Below, piece after piece: positions 60,880 to 64,000 of a DNA stretch of 64,000 nucleotides (its first letter is position 1; every line of letters begins with the position of its first letter). Below the pieces are notes generated by a model, which did not search any database, was not told where the DNA came from, and saw nothing but the letters and a program-made list of their open reading frames with translations. The stretch is from NCBI RefSeq assembly GCF_039525035.1, contig NZ_BAAAHE010000045.1:1-64000 (forward strand), in the 5' to 3' direction. Both the position numbers and the translations under genes were made by a program. This DNA comes from Sporichthya brevicatena (lineage in GTDB: Bacteria > Actinomycetota > Actinomycetes > Sporichthyales > Sporichthyaceae).

Positions 60880-62256
60880 CTACCCCAGCCGCGCGGCGAC
60901 CTCACGGGCGGCGAGCGTGACCGGGTCCCACAGCGGGGAGAACGGCGGGGCGTAGGAGAGGTCGACGTCGGCGAGCTCGTCCGCGCTCAGTCCGCACCAG
61001 ACCGCGGTGGCGATGACGTCGATGCGTTTCGCGGCCCCCTCGTTGCGGCCGACGATCTGCCCGCCGAGGATCCGGCCCGAGCTGCGCTCGGCGATCAGCT
61101 TCACCCGGATCGGCCCCGCCTCGGGCATGTAGCCGGCCCGGGTGGTGGACTCCACGGTCGCGGCGACGGCGTCGAACCCGGCGTCGGCGGCGGCCTGCTC
61201 CCCCAGGCCGGTGCGCCCGATCTCCAGGGCGCAGATCTTGGTCACGGCGGTGCCGATGACGCCCGGGAAGCGGGCGTCACGTCCGGCGAGGTTGGCGCCG
61301 ATCACCCGGCCGTGCCGATTCGCGTGCGTGCCGAGCGCGACGGTGACGTACCGGTCGGCGATCCGGTCGTGGACCTCGACGCAGTCCCCGCCGGCCCAGA
61401 TGTGCCCGGCCGCGGGATGGTCGCCGGTGACCCGCTGCCGGTCGTCGGTGCGGAGGCCGCCCGCGTCCCCGATCGGCAGCCCGGCGTCCCTCGCCAGCCC
61501 GACCGCCGGTCTCGCCCCGAGGCCGCACACGACGAGGTCGGCGGCGAACGTCCCGTCGCCGGTGACGACGCCGGTGACGCGGCGGCCGCCCGCACCGGTG
61601 GGGGTGGTCTCGAACGCCTCGACCTCGACGCCGGTGCGGACGGCGATGCCCTCGCCCTCCATCGCGGCGCGGACGTGCACACCGAGGTCCTCATCGAGCG
61701 TGCCCATCGGCTGCGCACCGCGGTCGAGAACGGTGACCGCCAGGCCCTGGCGCAGCAGCGCCTCCGCCATCTCGATGCCGATGTAGCCGGCGCCGACGAC
61801 CACGGCCTGCTCCGCCCCGGAGGCGACGGCGTCGAGGATCGCCTGCCCGTCCGGGATCCGCTGGACGGACAGCACGCCCGCCGCGTCGTGCCCGGGCACC
61901 GTCAGCTTCCCCGGCTCGGCCCCGGTCGCGAGGACGAGGTGGTCCCAGCCGACCGTCGTCTCGGACCCGTCCGGCTCCCGGGCCGTCACCGTGCCCGCGG
62001 CCGGGTCGATCCCCACCACCTCGGTCCGCAGCCGGACGTCGACGCCCCGGCGGCGGTGCTCCTCCGGCGAGCGGGCGATCAGGTCGGACCAGTTCGCGAC
62101 GTCACCGGCGACCCAGTAGGGGATGCCGCAGGCCGAGTAGGAGGTGTACTCGCCGCGTTCGAAGGCGATCACCTCCAGGTCCGGGCGGGCCCGCTTGGCG
62201 GCCGAGGCCGCGCTCATGCCGGCGGCGTCGCCGCCGACCACCACGACCCGGGTCAT
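60880..62256 (-). CDS. CoA-disulfide reductase/NADH oxidase-like flavoprotein
   Basis: 458 residues. FAD motif VVVVGGDAAGMSAASAAKR; redox Cys in TSYSACGIPYW (single active-site Cys as in CoA-disulfide reductase); NAD motif AVVVGAGYIGIEMAEALL; FAD motif IWAGGDCVEV; and a C-terminal dimerization domain (IRVKLIAERSSGRILGGQIVG). Reduces a thiol disulfide or oxygen with NAD(P)H. ATG 62256 overlaps the stop of the RNA methyltransferase gene upstream by 4 bases (ATGA). It is followed by fba. Confidence 0.9.
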   Translation of the reverse strand: MTRVVVVGGDAAGMSAASAAKRARPDLEVIAFERGEYTSYSACGIPYWVAGDVANWSDLIARSPEEHRRRGVDVRLRTEVVGIDPAAGTVTAREPDGSETTVGWDHLVLATGAEPGKLTVPGHDAAGVLSVQRIPDGQAILDAVASGAEQAVVVGAGYIGIEMAEALLRQGLAVTVLDRGAQPMGTLDEDLGVHVRAAMEGEGIAVRTGVEVEAFETTPTGAGGRRVTGVVTGDGTFAADLVVCGLGARPAVGLARDAGLPIGDAGGLRTDDRQRVTGDHPAAGHIWAGGDCVEVHDRIADRYVTVALGTHANRHGRVIGANLAGRDARFPGVIGTAVTKICALEIGRTGLGEQAAADAGFDAVAATVESTTRAGYMPEAGPIRVKLIAERSSGRILGGQIVGRNEGAAKRIDVIATAVWCGLSADELADVDLSYAPPFSPLWDPVTLAAREVAARLG

Positions 62257-62942
62257 CCGTCCACCTCCGCAGGGGGTTCCTGCCCCGGTTCCTGCCCGAA
62301 CACGTGCCGGCGGACCCACGCGTGCATCGCGATCGCCGACGCCGCACCGGCATTGATCGACCGCGTCGACCCGAACTGCGCGATCGAGAGGATCGCCTCG
62401 CACCGGGCGTGCGCGGCCGCGGACAGGCCCGGGCCCTCCTGGCCGAAGAGCAGGACGCACTCCCGCGGCAGCGGGTAGGTCTCCAGCGGGACCGACCCCG
62501 GGAGGTTGTCGACCCCGATCAGCGGCAGGCCGGCCGCGGCGGCCCAGGCGCCGAGCGCCGCCGCGTCCGGGTGGTGCCGGACGTGCTGGTAGCGGTCGGT
62601 GACCATCGCGCCCCGGCGGTTCCAGCGTCGCTGCCCGACGATGTGAACCTCCGCGGCCAGGAACGCGTTCGCGGTCCGCACGACCGAGCCGATGTTGAAG
62701 TCGTGCTGCCAGTTCTCGATCGCGACGTGGAAGGTGTGCCGCCGCGTGTCCAGGTCGGCGACCACGGCCTCGCGGCGCCAGTAGCGGTACCGGTCGACGA
62801 CGTTGCGCCGGTCCCCGTTCGCGAGCAGGTCCGGGTCCAGCCGCGGGTCGTCCGGCCAGGGCTCCGGGTGGGGGCCCACGCCGACGTCCAGGACGTCCTC
62901 GGCCCCGCCCCGGCCCTCCGACTCACCGCGGTCCTCCGACAC
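62253..62942 (-). CDS. SPOUT-family RNA methyltransferase (TrmH-like)
   Basis: 229 residues. The three SPOUT motifs are seen: NIGSVVRTANAFLAAEV (motif 1), VLLFGQEGPGLSAAA (motif 2) and SIAQFGSTRSINAGAASAIAMHAW (motif 3), which form the knot that binds S-adenosylmethionine. It should methylate a tRNA or rRNA ribose. GTG start 62942. The stop overlaps the next gene's start. Confidence 0.9.
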   Translation of the reverse strand: MSEDRGESEGRGGAEDVLDVGVGPHPEPWPDDPRLDPDLLANGDRRNVVDRYRYWRREAVVADLDTRRHTFHVAIENWQHDFNIGSVVRTANAFLAAEVHIVGQRRWNRRGAMVTDRYQHVRHHPDAAALGAWAAAAGLPLIGVDNLPGSVPLETYPLPRECVLLFGQEGPGLSAAAHARCEAILSIAQFGSTRSINAGAASAIAMHAWVRRHVFGQEPGQEPPAEVDG

Positions 62943-63002
62943 GGAGCGAGACTAGGGCCCCGCTCCGCCCGCCCGGGGACCCCGGCGCGGGACACTGGTG
63001 TC

Positions 63003-63704
63003 GTGATCACCTCGGACTCGGCTCGAACCGCGCCCTCGCACGCACTGCGGATCGCCCTCGGCCCCGCGCTCTCCGTCGTCCTGGCTGCCGGCCTGCTCGC
63101 CGGCTGCGGCGGCGACGACGACCCGATCCCGTCGTCGGCCGCCGACCAGACGCCGGTCAAGTCCCGGCCGATCGGCGAGACCCCGGAGCCGACGCCGACC
63201 CCGTCGGCGTCCTCCTCCCCCGACGGCGCCGCCACCGCCGGACCGGCGACCACCCCGGCCCCGGGCGGGGTCGAGGTGAAGGGGAACGGGATCACGTTCC
63301 GCCTGCCGGGCGAACCGGAGCGCTTCACGCAGACCGGCAAGGCCGGCTCCACGTCGATCACCTTCGACATCTTCCGTTACGAGGCCGCGACCGAGGTGTA
63401 CACCGTGACCCGCGGCCACTACCCGAAGGTCGGGACGCTGCCCAGCCTCAAGGAGGCGCTGGAGACCTCCGCGAAACAGGCCGGCGGCAAGATCGCGACC
63501 TCACGGACCTTCACCTACAAGAAGAAGCCCGCGATCGAGGGCACGATCGTCGGCGTCAAGGACAAGGGCAAGGAAGTCACGATCTTCGCCCGCTACGTCG
63601 TCGTGGACCGCGTGATGTACGGCCTGCTCTTCCTCGACCGGGGCGGCAGCGCCGGGCCGACCTCGGCGTTTCTCACCTTCGTCAACTCCGTGGAGTTCTC
63701 CTGA
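63003..63704 (+). CDS. Lipoprotein of unknown function
   Basis: 233 residues. N-terminal lipobox LLAGC (Cys35), a Thr/Pro-rich linker of about 55 residues, then a domain of about 140 residues: VEVKGNGITFRLPGEPERFTQTGK, SITFDIFRYEAATEVYTV, and a C-terminal VMYGLLFLDRGGSAGPTSAFLTFVNSVEF. This resembles small actinobacterial lipoproteins that share a fold with the next one; function unknown. GTG start 63003, head-to-head with the methyltransferase gene. The stop overlaps the next start by one base. Confidence 0.75.
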   Translation: MITSDSARTAPSHALRIALGPALSVVLAAGLLAGCGGDDDPIPSSAADQTPVKSRPIGETPEPTPTPSASSSPDGAATAGPATTPAPGGVEVKGNGITFRLPGEPERFTQTGKAGSTSITFDIFRYEAATEVYTVTRGHYPKVGTLPSLKEALETSAKQAGGKIATSRTFTYKKKPAIEGTIVGVKDKGKEVTIFARYVVVDRVMYGLLFLDRGGSAGPTSAFLTFVNSVEFS

Positions 63705-64000
63705 TGCGCCGCACCCGCTTCGCGCCCGCCCTGCTCGCGGGGGCCCTGCTCCTGACCGGTTGCGGCGAGGGCGAGGCTCCGGAGGCGCTGCCGTCGGTGA
63801 CGCCCGAGCCCAGCCCCACCTCGACCGCGTTCACCGCGAAGGGCAAGGGCTACTCGATCGTCTTCCCGGAGGCGGCGCGGAACACCAAGGAGCGCGCGAA
63901 GACCGGGCTGAAGCTGACCTACGACGTCTGGACGCTGCGGACCGAGAACGCGGACTTCTCCAGCAGTCGGGCGTCCTACGCGAACCACGGCAAGCCGAAC
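63704..64000 (+). CDS. Second tandem lipoprotein, 3' truncated by window edge
   Basis: The first 99 residues are seen: lipobox LLTGC (Cys20), a Pro/Thr linker, then KGKGYSIVFPEAARNTKERAKTGLKLTYDVW. This parallels the start of the preceding lipoprotein's mature domain, so the two are tandem paralogues. The end lies beyond base 64000. ATG overlaps the previous stop (TGATG). Confidence 0.78.
   Translation, partial: MRRTRFAPALLAGALLLTGCGEGEAPEALPSVTPEPSPTSTAFTAKGKGYSIVFPEAARNTKERAKTGLKLTYDVWTLRTENADFSSSRASYANHGKPN

Overview
This window is chromosomal DNA of a very high-GC actinobacterium. The evidence is the GC-rich third codon positions, many GTG starts, stop/start overlaps of the GTGA and ATGA type, a bldC-type MerR-like regulator, a valine/leucine dehydrogenase beside it, a DUF3073 gene, a small PurL used with separate PurS and PurQ, and Sfp-type, DHA2 and MMPL paralogues. 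The run purF, purM, DUF3073, vdh, bldC is a neighbourhood also known from Streptomyces and relatives. The genus cannot be fixed from the sequence alone; a member of the Sporichthya/Frankia side of the phylum is only a guess.

Layout. 1-3.8 kb: 3' truncated dnaX (minus strand), a secreted LVIVD-repeat protein with a DUF305 protein, the 4.5S/SRP RNA and a tRNA-Ser(GGA). 3.8-13.8 kb: a roughly 10 kb integrated mobilizable element. It sits in the 3' part of the tRNA-Ser gene, is bounded by 56-bp perfect direct repeats and carries paired integrase-arm-like repeats (CCGTCTCA, 12-bp period) at both ends. It holds a DUF433/DUF5615 toxin-antitoxin pair, an overlapping relaxase-xis-int operon, a probable oriT with a strange 96-bp GAC-based tandem tract, and a TetR-regulated MMPL exporter as cargo. 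13.8-18.1 kb: a chromosomal vapBC pair, a DinB-like protein, and a TetR gene divergent from a flavin monooxygenase. 18-25.9 kb: a DUF1800/DUF1501 pair, an acyl-CoA dehydrogenase, a DHA2 exporter, a Tat-exported polysaccharide deacetylase and a divergent phosphopantetheinyl transferase. 26-35.9 kb: a heterodimeric ABC exporter, malic enzyme, and a TetR gene divergent from tandem duplicated DHA2 exporters with two well-formed operators. 35.3-39.5 kb: nitroreductase, pirin, YceI/MarR, a VapB-like protein, a LytR_C protein and bldC.

39.9-55.5 kb is dominated by purine biosynthesis: purF-purM and purS-purQ-purL-SCP (minus strand), then purA-purD-purB (minus strand), separated by galE and a sigma/anti-sigma-like fusion gene. 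55.6-64 kb: an MMPL protein whose reading frame continues into a DUF3151 domain, a glycine-rich RTX protein, class I fructose-bisphosphate aldolase, a CoA-disulfide-reductase-like flavoprotein overlapping a SPOUT RNA methyltransferase, and two tandem lipoproteins, the last cut by the window edge.

Non-coding structure is unusually rich. Two families of intergenic palindromes (TGGAGATGWCATCTCCA, always as a pair 37 bp apart; and hairpins built on GGGTGTCACCC) recur at gene ends. Several regulators have clear inverted-repeat operators next to them.
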